From Vespula vulgaris (lineage: Eukaryota; Arthropoda; Insecta; Hymenoptera; Vespidae), in contig NC_066592.1 in the NCBI RefSeq assembly GCF_905475345.1, positions 5,527,501-5,591,500 of the forward strand: 64,000 nt of DNA. The letters are read 5' to 3'. Within the stretch, counting starts at the first letter, position 1. The number at the start of each line of letters is the position of its first letter. This document shows positions 13,982 through 26,436 of the stretch, one piece after another. The translations under genes were made by a program, and so were the position numbers. The notes beneath the pieces are model-generated. The model had not been told where the DNA came from and searched no databases. It saw only the letters and a list, made by a program, of their open reading frames with translations.

Positions 13982-14999
13982 CAATTCCGCCTCTGTCACG
14001 GGCAATGCTTTATTCATACTTTGCGCGAATTCAGATCGTCACGAAGCCGCCTCCGGGCCCTATATGCGCAAACGCCATCGTGTCCTCATCGTATTTCGAT
14101 AAAAAAAGAAAGAGTGAAAGAGGAAGGCCCTTCTTTTCTTTTCCCCTTTCTTACGGTATTTTTCTTCTCCTTTCTTTTCTTACCTTTTTCTCCACTCTCT
14201 TTCTTTCCTTTTTTCTCTCTCTGTCTCTTTCTCTCTCTCTCTCTCTCTCGCTCTCTCTTTATTAAAATCGTCCGTACCACTTTCCTTTTTGCTTTTTTTT
14301 TCTTTTTGGTTTATGTATTTTTTTTTATATACAGAGATAAAGAAGGGATAAGAAAAGACAAGTCTTCGTCTCTCTTCACTGAAAGCTTTTTTTTTTCCCC
14401 TTCTTCTTTTCCTTCATATCGGTACACCAAGAATAAAATCGAAGAAAGATTTATCTTGGAGAAAATTGATCGTACGCTACTTTTCCATTTGTCATCGAAG
14501 CAGCACGAGTCCTTCCCCCACGACTGAAGAACCCGCCCCCGATCGAATCCACGCGATTAAATCGAGATTCGGCTTTCTTCCATCGTTCTTCTTCCACGCC
14601 TTATTATGTATTTCGTCGAACAACATCGACGCCTCATTATGCTGCGCCTCGTCTTTCAAGAATCGATCTCCCTCTCTCTTGTTCTCTATCTGTCTCTATC
14701 TTTCTGCAGTGGGCGTAAGCCTTTCCTCTCTCTCTCTCTCTTTTTGGTTCGTCGAAGGAGGTCCTCTAAAGTTGACGCACGTCGACCTGCCGACGTATAT
14801 AACACCGTAGATTTATTCAATGACGACGAGAACGAGGAGAACGACGAGAACGACGAGAATAAGGAGGATGATGGTAGAAAGAGGAGGATCGTTAAGGGGT
14901 AAAGAGGGACGAAGAGGGAAGCGATAGGTCCGCGCCCTCTTCCGATATTCGACGCCAGACACGTGCTCCTTTTCCACGGTGGTAGGTACGGCTTAATGC

Positions 15000-17900
15000 C
15001 AAGAATGCGTAATGCTTGGTCCCCGAGATACCTAAATAAGTAACCGAGTACTTACTAACTTACAGCTGTTATTAGATTAGATTCTTACTAGTCGTGTTTG
15101 TTAAGAAAGTTCGACCGAATTAGCTCGCACGATTAACGTAGTTAGTTACATACTTATTTGATCTTACCAAAGAGTCACTCTTCATCGTCTTGTTGGATCG
15201 GATAACGAGAGTGTGTACGCCTTTCTTTATGAACAATTTTAGTTGGCTCACCTTGGATTTTAACGAGAGTCGTTTAATTAACGTCACTTTTAATCTTTCT
15301 TCAATGGCGCGTTTACGATGGAATTAATATTAGCCGATATAGGAAGAGATCAGTTTGTAAGTGTATATGTGAATCTCGGTTACACAGGAAGTATCGATCA
15401 GCTGTTCTTGTTGTTATTTTCATTTTTACTGTTAGCAGAACGAATGATATAATTTACTTAAATATCTAGGTATCTTATCGTGAATATATGTTTGAGTAAC
15501 GAGATTGTGTTTAACTTAGGAGGGAAAAAAGCGAAGTAGTTTTACAATTTATAGTTGTACACAGGCGGTAATAAAAATGACAGAAGGGTTGTACATAGTT
15601 CTAGATAGAGGAAAAGTTCAAAGCCTTTAACTTACCCTTTTACGTGGTATTCCAACCCTTTCTCTTACTATGCCGGTGAATGGCCGACGAAGTAAATCAA
15701 CTTAAGGAGAGGAGTACGTCGTTTATTGACATTTAGCATCGGGTCGAGTGCTATTAAAATCGTCTTTACATCGACGAGAAATATTACCTATGTTCTTTCT
15801 CGATGTCTTCCGGATTAGAAAGACATTCAAGTTAGACTTGATGCGAACTCGGTCTTACGATTAATCAACATAGGAGTTAACGATAGCGTCGTAGTATCTC
15901 ATGCATTTTTCAAGCATCGAAGTTTCTACCACTTACCATCGTTGCTACCATCGTCATCGTACTATCACGGAAGACGTAATAACGAGGAAAGGGGTAGCGA
16001 TAGAAGGAAGAGAAGCAAAGCAAAGCCGCGAGGGTTCTAAAGTTCCGAGAACGAAACGTTTAATCACACTGGCGATTAGTATGATTCACGGCCGACGTCT
16101 CCATTCTAACGGCGCCCTCGGGCCCGTTACTTTATTCAATTTCACTTCTTCGAGCCTTCGAAAGAGTATACGAGAGAATAAGAGAGAGAAAAAGAGAGAA
16201 AGAGAGCAAAGGAAATCACGAGATCGTTTCGAACGCATCATTTTGTCGATTTAATTTATGTAAGAAGAAAATTGATTAAAAAAAAAAAAAAAACAGTATT
16301 GATCAAAGTTTGACCATTGTTGAATCTGCACTATTAGTTTTTCGTTATCCATGTATCATATCACGACAAATTTCATTCGAGAATTTCATCATCATCATTC
16401 TTGCTAGAATTAACAGTATGGAAAAAAATTAAGTAGGCAAAATTAAGTTATGCACGTAAAAGAAACGTCGTGGCTCGTATATTTGGCGAATAGCCGTGGA
16501 TCGACCGTGTTGTCGCCATTTTATTCGGTACATCCGTTTAACCGGATCGTTTTTCGTCCGGCGAAAACCGTGTTAACACGAGCGACGGCCGCTCGTTCGT
16601 AGCGAAGATAAAAATAGTTGCTGAGAAGAAGATATTAGTCATCTTGCGATGGGAGATTCATTCGGGAGAAAGAGATGAAGATAGACGCGACTGCATTCGT
16701 CTCCAACCTCTTCGTGTCCTTTTTCTTCTTCTTCTTCTTCTTCTGTTTCTTCTGCTTTTGCTTTTGTTTCTTTGTGTACGAGTTAACTAGATCGTCAGGA
16801 AGCAAGGCCGCTAAATCACGCGAAACACGTGAAAATAAATCGAAAGAAAGATTATATACCCTCTCGAAGAACGTTCTCAACGTCAAAGGAAAAAGGACAC
16901 GGAAGAGATGAAAAAAGATGTACTCAAGTACCAACTCTGTGAGCTTAAAACTTCCCCAAGTTACGTTCTTTCTAAAAGCAACTTTAAACCGCGGACCTAT
17001 CAATTAAACTCCTTGGAACTTATTTCGGCCATTGCGAACTAATTTCCATTCGTTCTTGGCATACCTATTCTCGATGTGCCATTAAATTATCTGGCGACAG
17101 CTACTACGAAACTTTGACTGTTATTAAATATTCTTTCTTTCTTTCTTTCTTTTTGAAATGAAACAATCTAACGAAAGAATGATCCTTCTTTTCTAAACGA
17201 TCGATGTATAATCTGTTTTTCTTCGAACGAGTATTCAATTAATAAATTACATCTATCCACGTGTATAATTACTTTTACATAATTTCTGGTGATAATTTAT
17301 AGAAATAAAAAGACAAAACAAAAGAAAAAAGACGAAGAGGAATGCACGAAGAAAGAGAAAAAATAAAATCTGTATCATTCGTTCGAAAGCTACGAAGAGA
17401 GGACACGCGCTCGAAAGCAACTCGAATTCAACGTCGAACGACGTACGAGGTGTTAATTGACTTCCCGTGAAACGATCATTTGTCAGAAGTACGAGCCGGT
17501 TGTAGGAAGACAGAGAGAAAGAGAAAGAGAGAGAAAAAGATAGTGAGAAAGAGAGAAAGAAGCACGTTGGTTTCGTTCACGAAACGATTTATGACTTCTG
17601 AGCCGGTCATGCGGCTCAGCCGGAAGTAGCGGTACCCTTTGTTCCTCCGCTCCTTCTTGTAATACCACCTCGAGCTCGTTTATCGCATTTACATTCGCCA
17701 TTCTCTTCCTCTCTCTCTCTCTCTTTCTCTCTTTCTTTTTCTGTCTGTCTTTCTCTCTCTTTTTCTTTCTATCCTTTTCTCGCTTTCTCTCGTTCTTCTC
17801 GCCCACTCACGTCGCGTTCAGATTATTGAATTAGATATACGAAGAAGGAATTGAATTGATTTTTGCGAGTCATCCCGAGGCCTCGTGATGATCCTTGTCA

Positions 17901-20080
17901 TTTGTTTTTTTTTTCTTTTCTTTTCTTTTATTTCTTTGGTACACGAGTGTACGATTAGAAGGAATCATCATCATCAAGACACGCTCGTCGGAAAGAACAA
18001 TGTCGGTGTTACGGCTGTTTTGAAAAACGATTCCTCACTTCTTACGCTACGTGAACTCAGAAATTTTATCTCGGACGTGTTTATTCGTCGCAGAAAGGAA
18101 GAAAAATGAAAGCAAGAAAGAAAGAAGGAAAGAAAGAATACGGATGTTCTTTCGATTATTACATTTTTTTTTTTTTTTTTTTCGTATAAAAAGAAAATAT
18201 AGAAAACTTACGAATTTAATAAGTACTCTTTACTCGGTTAAACGAAAGTTTAGAAGAGCGTAGACACGACTCCTTGTTTTTTTTTTCTTTTTTTTTTTCG
18301 TGCCAACAGATGTATAATTCTCATGATTAAGCGAGAAGAAGAAGAAGCATCTATCGTTATGGGGTTACGTTTGATGTTAAATTTCCGGAGTTGACAGCTC
18401 GACGATAAAATGGTGCCGGTTAAGCGACAGCGGGAGTTACAAAAATATGATGTACCGACTTCCACGCGAAAAAATGTCACTTCGTGTCCTTTCTAATTTT
18501 GGGATCATAGAGAAAGACAGCAAGAGAGAAAAAAGAGAGAGAGAGAGAGAGAAATAAAAAATAAAAGAGAGAAGAGAAGACAAATGGCGAAGACGATTTG
18601 ATTGAAAAATTCTTTCGAGAAATGACAAATTCTAATGTCCATCATTTTTCATATTAAATATATTTTATTTACTTGAGCCTTTAAGAGATTTGTCTATCCA
18701 ATATCATATGAGAAGGAAGAATAATTGGTTCTTCGGTGCTATTAGGATAAAAACGCGTAACGAGCTTATTGTAGGATAATATTGATTGACGAGCCACGTG
18801 GGAGGAATATTATTGCGTCGTCGCAAGTAGTACCCCACGCAAAGTGTCGTATAGACTAACCAGATACTTTAATGACCTTTAACGACGAGCAATTAGTGCG
18901 ATACGAACGTAATGCTACCGGCCTTGCGTTACTCTGTTCTTTCTTCTTCGTTACGAGACGAAATACTCGGGCGATCGGTGTTGTTTGATCATTAAGTCTT
19001 GACCGATCCATATATTATGTATTGTTGTATTGATTTATTTATAAATTATTTATACGGATAGATTTGACGATTTTACGTATATGAAATTTTTATTAACTGA
19101 TAAATGAAAAGTGAACTTTTCTTTTTTCTTTTTTTTTTTTCTTTATTCACTCTCGAGCGTCTTGTACGGTGCACGGATTCGGTAATAATTTATGCGAGAC
19201 CTGAAAAGATGACTTCAAGTTGAGCCACTTGAAACATCTAGAGCTTAAGGATCAATTTTTCTTTCTCTCTATCCTTCTCTCTCTCTCTCTCTCTCTCTTT
19301 TTATTTCGTTGTTAGACGTTTGAAGATGCCGGCTTGCATCTCATAGCGAGATCCTTTTTCGAGAGAGGGTGGCACTTTGGTAACAGGACGCGTGCCGCTC
19401 TCGAAATGCGGCTCTTTGAAAGTATCCTTACTATATAGCTCTACTCGTATACCTACGTATATTATAACGCATACGAGATTAGTGGCTTTGGATGTAGAGA
19501 TCGGATTTTACTGTTATCGCTAAACTTAGAATTTCCCTTCTTTTTCTCCCCACTTTCTCTCCTCGTCTTACCCTCGGTTTACCGATCGCACTAAATGTAC
19601 ATCTTGAAAGAAGTGATTAATAACGTCTCGTTAAGTCGAACAAATCAAACATCTGGAGTGGTAGTGGTAGTTGGTAGGTATTATTTTTTCGAGAGAAAAT
19701 CTAACGGAATATGCTATCGTACGTGGGGCAAGGAGTGTCCTTTTTCTATTTTTTTTTTTCTTCTTTAAAGCTGTAAGACGAGTACAAGAAGAAGCGGTAG
19801 GACTTTGGTTAATACGATACAGCGACAAGGCACAAGCACAAAGTCGAGTCGTTAGGATCATGAGGTTTGTTAAGAGACCTCCAAAAGGGAGGGACGACCT
19901 CCCTGAACTTTCGTCTTCTCGTCCTTGTCGAAATTTTCTTCTGATGGTGTTACCTATCGACGGTGCCTTATAGAGAGGATGGTGTGCAATTTCAAACAGT
20001 ACCACCCATACTTTTTTTTTTTCTTTTCCTTCTTTCACTTTGACGAAAAGCAGTCGGGAAATATCCATGAAATATCTATC

Positions 20081-20117
<37 letters not shown>

Positions 20118-22785
20118 TTTTAAACAAACTATTAAATATTAGAAAAAGAAGGTATAAAAAATATTGTTGGTTGACCAAACAAACAGAAACATTCTATTTA
20201 CAAAAGTTTCTTTATTCTCTATATGTTCATATAAGTACAGTAGTACGTCAAATTCACTTACATAGAGATTTTAAAAGGGATTGTCAAGCGATTAACGATT
20301 CCAATGCAGAGAGCAGTCGGTTCTATTCTTCGGCACAACATAGGATGCTCCATTGCGAAGTATCGCTCTTTCTCTTTCTCTTTCTCTTTCTCTCTTTATC
20401 GCTAACTCCAGCAGGGTCGTGCGTAGCCGCAGTTCTCCATTCGTTTCAATCGAACCGCAGGGGGGTGCCGTGAAATTAATCGCACAGCGGTGTCTTTGTC
20501 GAGCGTTCGCGATGCTTTATTATCCGCGACACGTTCGACTCACAAACGCGAATGACGACGGGGTCGGATCTAATGACGGCGCGAGTCCTCGAGAATGGCT
20601 CGTACACGTGACACGTACACGGATAATTATTCATTTCGAAAACGATGTGACCGAGACAACGTCGTAAAAACAAAAATAAAAAGAGAAAGAAGAAAAAATG
20701 CAAAAAGAGGAAGAGAAAAGAAATGAAAAGAAAAATCAGCGCTTGAACACCGTTATTTCTTAGCTTTCCCCAAATCTCGGATTATAGACGATATTTTAAA
20801 TAAGATTTAATAAAAAAATAAAAAGAAAAAAGAACGAACCAAACAGAAACACAGTCCATTGATTTTTTTTTTTTTTCATAATCTGTGCTCATCATCAATC
20901 CTCATGGATTGATTATTTCCCCTCTTTTTATAATATTTGTATAAAAAAATTTCATCTTTCAATCGCAAAAATCGTCGACTGCTGCTGAATTAAGAATCGA
21001 GCAAGAAATCTTCACCCTCTCTTTGACTAAATCTATATCCCCAAAGAAAAAAGAAAAAAACTATCCTCGACGAGTCGTTTGTTCGTTCGCCATTCACCAA
21101 ACATTACATCCCTACCCTCTCCCTTCCTCCCCTGTCTCAACATTCTCCCCACGAGCGAATCGTTGCGGTAGGAGCAACCCTCTAACTGCTTCTGGAGTTT
21201 CCCTATTACTATTTTGCATAACGATCTGATTTCGTAATCTCTACCATATTGATCTGGTTTATAGTACCACATCTGTAAATTGTTTATTGGGATCTTTGTC
21301 GATGTCCTATTTAGAATTATATTATTCTAAATATTGAGGAAACGTGGATTAGAGGATCATGGAGTTTAAATTGTCCTTTAATTTTATTTATTTAATTATT
21401 AATTAGATTATTAACGAATGAAGGAATGAACGAACGAACGAATGAATTTATTTATTTAATTATTATCAATCTCGTGATATCAGGTGACAGTAATTGTTAA
21501 TTGTAAACTTGAATGAAAATATTCTATGAAAAATAGTAAAGTAGTTTCTCATATCGTAAATAAACTTATCCAAGCCATAAATATCTGGGTTTTTGTCGTA
21601 CGTCACGTTATCTTCAGTTATCTACGTACCTTGTCCTTATCAATGAATAATTAATACATTTATTATTCGTGTCTAACTGGTAATTCTTGTCTACATCAAT
21701 TAAATTTGCAATACATTTAAAATATTAACAGCATAGTATAATTACAAACAACTGATGGTTAATTTATGGTAATACGCTAATGACGATATAAAAGAATGCA
21801 ATAAAAATGATTTAATTAGTAGAAATGACCAGGCCGTCCTAGCAAAGTCATCGACGGTAGCATAAACTGGTCGAGTCATCTTCGCTAATAACGCAGGGCT
21901 GTTCTTCGCGAATACCTTTTGTGTATTCATAAATACACGACGAAAATGATATTAAAATAAAAATATCTATTTAATATACCTATATTATAGCGTAGACGGG
22001 GGAAATTCATTTTATTTCTTCCTCCCCTCTCTCTCTCTCTCTCCCTATTTTCTTTTTATAATATAAAATTAATGTTCGAATCCATTTTGATTTCATATTA
22101 AAATAACCACGCCTTGAAATAACAAAAAAGAAAAATCAAAAGGAAGAAAATAGAATACAAAATCGAACAATGAAGAGAAGAGAAGAAAAGAAAAAAGAAG
22201 AAATAAAACATCTACATAATTCACGAGCCGTGAAAAGCTAAATGGAAGGTAAAGCTTGAGATAAGCCAAGCAGATGTTTTGCAAAAGAGACTCCCATCTC
22301 TCTTTTGGTCGGTGTTAAACGTTAGAACCTTATGACGTTAGGAGGAGCGTGAATCGACGTGGCAAAGTATCCGACATCCGTAGGGACGACGTAATGTCGG
22401 CGGTTGCCCTCGTACAGAAAAGGGATCGCGTGGCCAAATTCAACGAGGGAGATGAAGTAGCGCACATAGGGGGGGGGGTAATGTAAAAAGGGGACACACT
22501 GATGTTATGACGGGACATTTCATGGCTGGGAGGGTCTAGGATTTAACGGCCCGTACGATATTACCGTCGCAATATCTCTATGCGGGCCAATCTCTCGACT
22601 CTTTTCCTTAGAATCACTTTACGAATTTGTTAAACGCTTAATCATTTCCAAAGATTACATCTTCCTGGTACTGGACTAAAGAGAGGGGCCAAGAGGGTGG
22701 TTTGGATATCCATGTTGGACGTTTGCATAAGGGAATAAAGAAATATAAGTGAAAGAAACCCTCTGGTTACTCACAAAAGCATTAT
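15000..22785. other. AT-rich intergenic sequence 3' of the Sp8/9 gene
   Basis: This stretch is less repeat-dense. I see no supported gene, RNA or transposon. Unique segments at about 15.0-16.2 kb and 16.5-17.1 kb could hold regulatory DNA but carry no motif I can name with confidence. A G10 run lies at 22469-22478. Confidence 0.5.
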
Positions 22786-22825
22786 TTATTTCCTCTTTAT
22801 CTCTTTAAAATGAATTTATAATCTT

Positions 22826-22828
<3 letters not shown>

Positions 22829-22897
<69 letters not shown>

Positions 22898-22899
22898 TA
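22829..22899. repeat. (TAA)n microsatellite
   Basis: About 23 uninterrupted TAA/ATA units, continuing as degenerate TAA-rich DNA to about 22985, directly beyond the candidate poly(A) signal. Confidence 0.9.
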
Positions 22900-22988
22900 A
22901 TATTGATAATAATAATAATAGTAATATTAATATTAATAATAATAATAATACATTAATAATAATTAATTAATTCATTAATAATAGTATG

Positions 22989-22994
22989 TTTATT
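22989..22994 (-). terminator. Candidate polyadenylation signal AATAAA
   Basis: TTTATT on the plus strand reads AATAAA on the gene's strand. It is the first canonical hexamer I find after the stop codon, about 1.03 kb downstream, and is followed by U/A-rich sequence from the TAA repeat. A second AATAAA lies at 22785-22790. Variant signals such as TATAAA closer to the stop (about 23565) cannot be excluded. Confidence 0.35.
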
Positions 22995-24021
22995 ACGTTG
23001 AAAGGGTGGTGAGCTGATATGGGGCATCGTCCGAGTTCAAGTTCCAAACGCAAGACCTTCGGGGAGTTCGCTTCTACAACAAAATGATAGGTTTAACAAG
23101 AAAATTCGTTAATTATCCTTGGTGCCAATCTCGGCACCGCGATTGGAACTTGTCCGGAGTGCATCGTGCTTTGGACCGAACGTCGCCCACGCGCGCGTGC
23201 GTCCTCTTTTTTATAATTTTTTTTCTTTTTTTCTGTTTTTTTCTTTTGCTTCTTTATCTTTCTCTTCGCCGTACAATCGAGCAAAATGTAAGTAAATAGG
23301 ATGATGACGGGGGGAGAGGGGAACGACGACGACGACGACGACGACGACTCGTGTCTGTGTGTATCGTACAGCGCGACAGTGCATACCTACATACATATAT
23401 GTATATCTATTTTACATTACACCGCATAGTTAATATATCATTTTATATATATATTTATATATATATAGATCTCTCTATCTCTGTCTCTTTCTCTCTTTTG
23501 CTCTCTCGCACGCGGTATCTTTCTCTCTGTCTTTCTTACGCACACGCACACTCACTATTTATAGTATTTACAAGTAACAAAGTCGGCAAAATTCGCGTGC
23601 AGAGCGGCCGAAGGAGAGGCAGGCTGCTCCCTCCGTTCCTGCTCTCCGAGGAAACGAAAGGATCGAGAGGGATCGTTATCGGCTTAAAGACTATGTACAG
23701 GCGCAGGGGAGGAGGGTGAAGGAGTCTGTGCCGAGCCAGGTGTAGCAGGATTTTGTTGTATCGAATAGGAATTGTTTTGTCGAGAGTGTTGTTGTTGCTG
23801 TTGTTGATTGTGATGTTGGTGATGTTGATGATGATGATGGGAGGAGGGATTGGAGTGATGATGTTGTTGCTGTTGTTGGTGATGGTGTTGATGATGATGA
23901 GGGTGGGCATTGACGTGATTCTGAATGAGGTTCAAGTTGAGGGGGTAGGATAGGGAGGAGGAGGAGCCCAGGGTCGTTGCGGCAGAGGTACTGCAGGCAC
24001 CGGCTCCGGGCCCCACCGGGC
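22995..24021 (-). other. Probable 3' UTR of the Sp8/9 gene
   Basis: This is the sequence between the TGA at 24024-24022 and the first canonical AATAAA downstream. The proximal 340 nt are C-rich on the sense strand, with CAT/CAA/CAC repeats, and remain open in the -1 frame. After that come a CCTCTCC tract, (TC)n around 23480-23535, TA-rich sequence around 23440-23470, and a (CGT)n run (23324-23348, shown as ACG on the plus strand). The extent of the UTR is inferred from the poly(A) signal only. Confidence 0.4.
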
Positions 24022-25701
24022 TCAGTGCATGCTCATCCCCGCGTGCGGATGATGGGCCGCCGGTACGGATGTTGCGTGATGATGCGGATGGTGCATTAGA
24101 GGCGGGAGATGCGGGTGGTGGGGATGGTGTGCGGTCAGAGGCGGCGGGGTCATCTGTATTGGGGTCATGGGTGTTGTCGGCTGATGGCCGAGACTGGTGG
24201 TGGTGGTCTGGGAATTGGTGTTGTTGGTGTCCTGGGCCGCCGCTGCCGCCGCCAGCGCCTGCTGCTGAGCCTGCTGTTGCGCCTGAGCCTGCTGCTGCTG
24301 CTGCTGCTGCTGCTGCGGCGGTGGCGGCTGCGGCGGCGGCACCGAGCTGGAAGTGGGACTCTGCTGACTCCCGTTGTCCTCGCTGTCGGAGCAGGACTCG
24401 GCCGACGAGCTCCCCGCTCCCCCCTTGCCCTTGCTGCCGCTGCTGCTGCTGCTGTGGGTCTTGACGTGCTTCGCGAGATGGTCGCTGCGCATGAACCGCT
24501 TGTTGCAGACCGGGCAGGCGAATCTCTTTTCGCCGGTGTGGGTTCGAAGGTGCCGCTGCAACTCATCCGAACGTGTGAACCGCTTGCCACAGAAAAGCCA
24601 GTTGCAAACAAACGGTCGCTCACCAGTGTGCCACCGTAAGTGGGCCTTCAGATGGGACGTCTTTCCGTAGACCTTGCCGCAACCAGGTATGTGGCAGCTA
24701 TGGATGTTCTTCTTCCTGAGGTGTACGCCGGCGGGACCGAGTCTCTCGGCCTCTTGACAATTAGGACAGTCGCAGGTCGCACGACCGGTGTAACGTCTCT
24801 GCGAGCGTGGCGAGGGTGCCTGGCTAACGGCGGCACCGCCGACGCCTACGCCGACGCCGGCGCCGCTACCTTGTGGACTTCCGGCACCAGCACCGGCACC
24901 GGCGCTCGCCGCCGCCGCGTGATGATGAAGCCCGAAGCCGGGCGGGCCGCCGGGTAGCATGGATTTGTATGTGTCTTGGAGTAGATTGTGACCGGCGGTG
25001 GTGGCCGTAGTGAGCAAGTGATTGCCGGCCAGTGCTAGGCTCGTAGAGTAGTCCGCCGAGTAATTGGCCATTTGCGCGGCATGAACTCCGACGCCGACGG
25101 TGCCACTAACGTCTAACCAACCACCAGCGGCTGTGGCACCGTGAACATCCCACCAGCCGTCGCTGGCCTTTATTCCGCCGTGCGTGGCGCCTGGCATCGC
25201 GTTGAACGGCCACGACTCGTAAGGGTGTCTACCGTATACCGAGCCGAGTGTCGCGCCTTCGACCTTTCCAAGGAGACTGCTCTGATGGTGATGCGGATCG
25301 CCGGCAGGTTGCGCGCTCGCGGTACCAGGAAAATATAGCTCGCTACCGTATTGTGGCGCCGTTGAAGCGCAAGAAGTGACCGGTGCTCGGGCGTAACCAC
25401 CGCTCGTACTACCGGCGCTGCTCGTTGCTGTCGGTCTTTGACTTACTCCCGTCGTCGTACACCCCCCTCCACCACCTCCACCTCCGCCTCCTCCGCCACC
25501 TCCTCCTCCTCCTCCTCCGCCGCCTCCGCCACCACCCGTCGAGTGTTGCGGTGAGCTGCCGCTACTCTGAGGACTCTTCTTCCAAGGATGAAAACCTTTG
25601 CCAACTGCCGCGTCCGCCAGTGGCGGCGGACTCTTGCTGCTCAGCTTGTTGCATTGCGCCGCCAACATTGCCAGTGGCGTTCCTCGTAGTCCCGGATGAT
25701 C
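24022..25701 (-). CDS. Sp1: Sp8/Sp9-type zinc-finger transcription factor, main (last) coding exon
   Basis: This exon encodes 559 residues of a nuclear GC/GT-box-binding factor, 588 in all when joined to the exon at 49814-49900. Numbering on that 588-residue protein, the visible elements are: GTPLAMLAAQCNKL (36-49); the Sp box core FHPWKK (66-71); a tract of about 25 Gly (about 85-109); HPYESW (188-193); WWDVH (212-216); QMANYSADYS (239-248); the buttonhead box CDCPNC (339-344); and three C2H2 fingers at 365-387, 395-417 and 425-445 with helices KTSHLKA, RSDELQR and RSDHLAK. A Ser-rich, then poly-Gln/Ala, then His/Pro-rich tail ends in GMSMH. The combination of buttonhead box, Sp box and HPYESW/WWDV motifs places it in the Sp6-9 group, closest to Sp8/9 (Drosophila Sp1), rather than KLF. 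Known roles of the family are limb and appendage outgrowth and neural patterning. The exon begins after a pyrimidine-rich tract ending TTGCAG at 25702, so the TTG-initiated reading two codons upstream is not a real start. The reading frame is intact. The symbol follows Drosophila; Sp8 or Sp9 would be used in other arthropods. Confidence 0.96.
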   Translation of the reverse strand, partial: DHPGLRGTPLAMLAAQCNKLSSKSPPPLADAAVGKGFHPWKKSPQSSGSSPQHSTGGGGGGGGGGGGGGGGGGGGGGGGGCTTTGVSQRPTATSSAGSTSGGYARAPVTSCASTAPQYGSELYFPGTASAQPAGDPHHHQSSLLGKVEGATLGSVYGRHPYESWPFNAMPGATHGGIKASDGWWDVHGATAAGGWLDVSGTVGVGVHAAQMANYSADYSTSLALAGNHLLTTATTAGHNLLQDTYKSMLPGGPPGFGLHHHAAAASAGAGAGAGSPQGSGAGVGVGVGGAAVSQAPSPRSQRRYTGRATCDCPNCQEAERLGPAGVHLRKKNIHSCHIPGCGKVYGKTSHLKAHLRWHTGERPFVCNWLFCGKRFTRSDELQRHLRTHTGEKRFACPVCNKRFMRSDHLAKHVKTHSSSSSGSKGKGGAGSSSAESCSDSEDNGSQQSPTSSSVPPPQPPPPQQQQQQQQQAQAQQQAQQQALAAAAAAQDTNNTNSQTTTTSLGHQPTTPMTPIQMTPPPLTAHHPHHPHLPPLMHHPHHHATSVPAAHHPHAGMSMH

Positions 25702-26005
25702 CTGCAACGATCGTAGAAAAACAAAAAGACAACGTTAGTCAACGCTAAAGATAATCGAGCCTCCATCGATTCTTTACGAATTAGTTACTCGAGACCAGTC
25801 GCGTCGGTCTGCCGTGTTCGCCCGTAATCTTTTCTAAATCGACTTAAAAAAGAAGTCGATTCTCGAGAGAGTATCTCTTATACCGGAGGGTATATAATGA
25901 CACAAAATTGGCCCTCCTATGCTAGGAAAAGATCAGAAAGTTGCCGCTAACTATAACGTAATTCGACTTAAGAATGATCACGATTATCGAATACCTTGCA
26001 CTTTT

Positions 26006-26013
26006 ATGCAAAT
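26006..26013 (+). promoter_or_regulatory. POU octamer site ATGCAAAT
   Basis: ATGCAAAT followed by CAT lies 300 nt inside the intron from the main exon's acceptor. The same 11-mer, ATGCAAATCAT, recurs at 26437. It is the consensus of POU-domain factors. Confidence 0.3.
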
Positions 26014-26219
26014 CATTGTCATATAAGCTTCATTCGAATCTAATGTCCTTGATCAAGACTTTAACGTCTTCATCCATTCGATACCTACATATACTACAGC
26101 GATACGTTGTAACTGGTAGACCTGACGAGTCAATTAATATCAGAGCTCGATTTTCAAGTGATTATTTCTATCCCTTGTTCAGAACACGTCTGGGGGTACT
26201 CTCTCTTTCTCTCTCCTCC

Positions 26220-26226
<7 letters not shown>

Positions 26227-26298
<72 letters not shown>
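26227..26298 (+). repeat. (TC)36 microsatellite
   Basis: A pure run of about 72 nt, one of the longest here, 530 nt inside the intron from the main exon. A GA block of opposite sense follows at 26637-26676. Confidence 0.92.
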
Positions 26299-26302
<4 letters not shown>

Positions 26303-26436
26303 GCCCTACGCGACGAACTCGAAAAGATGGACTACGCTCGATCGTCGGAAAGGACCACGCCGGTTAGCATGGAATAAGCAGACTTTAGATAATGAACCTC
26401 CGGGGCGAATCGAGGAAGCTCATCAAGAGCAGTTTC

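Larger units (their letters stand above)
6100..15000. other. Microsatellite-rich non-coding sequence
   Basis: No supported gene. A 170-nt unique, GC-richer segment at 6720-6890 is flanked on both sides by (GA)n and contains CCACGCCCCG (6807-6816). The rest consists of TC/GA, TTC, GATA, (TA)n and a compound GTT/GTC trinucleotide block at 13866-13981, separated by AT-rich unique sequence. The longest open frames (215 and 228 codons near 13.6-14.5 kb) are translations of these repeats. Confidence 0.6.

Noticed and set aside
13618..14527. Overlapping 215- and 228-codon open frames on the plus strand
   Set aside because: They are translations of TC and GTT/GTC arrays (poly-Leu/Ser, poly-Val/Asp) with no coding signature outside the repeats.
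23010..23070. T-loop-like GTTCAAGTTC suggesting a tRNA
   Set aside because: No acceptor stem, D arm or anticodon arm can be fitted around it.
24165..24623. A 152-codon minus-strand frame inside the Sp8/9 exon
   Set aside because: It is an out-of-frame reading of the zinc-finger and Gln/Pro coding sequence.
24069..25748. Several plus-strand open frames of 65-176 codons
   Set aside because: They are antisense shadows of the Sp8/9 exon, where GC-rich codons suppress stops on the opposite strand.
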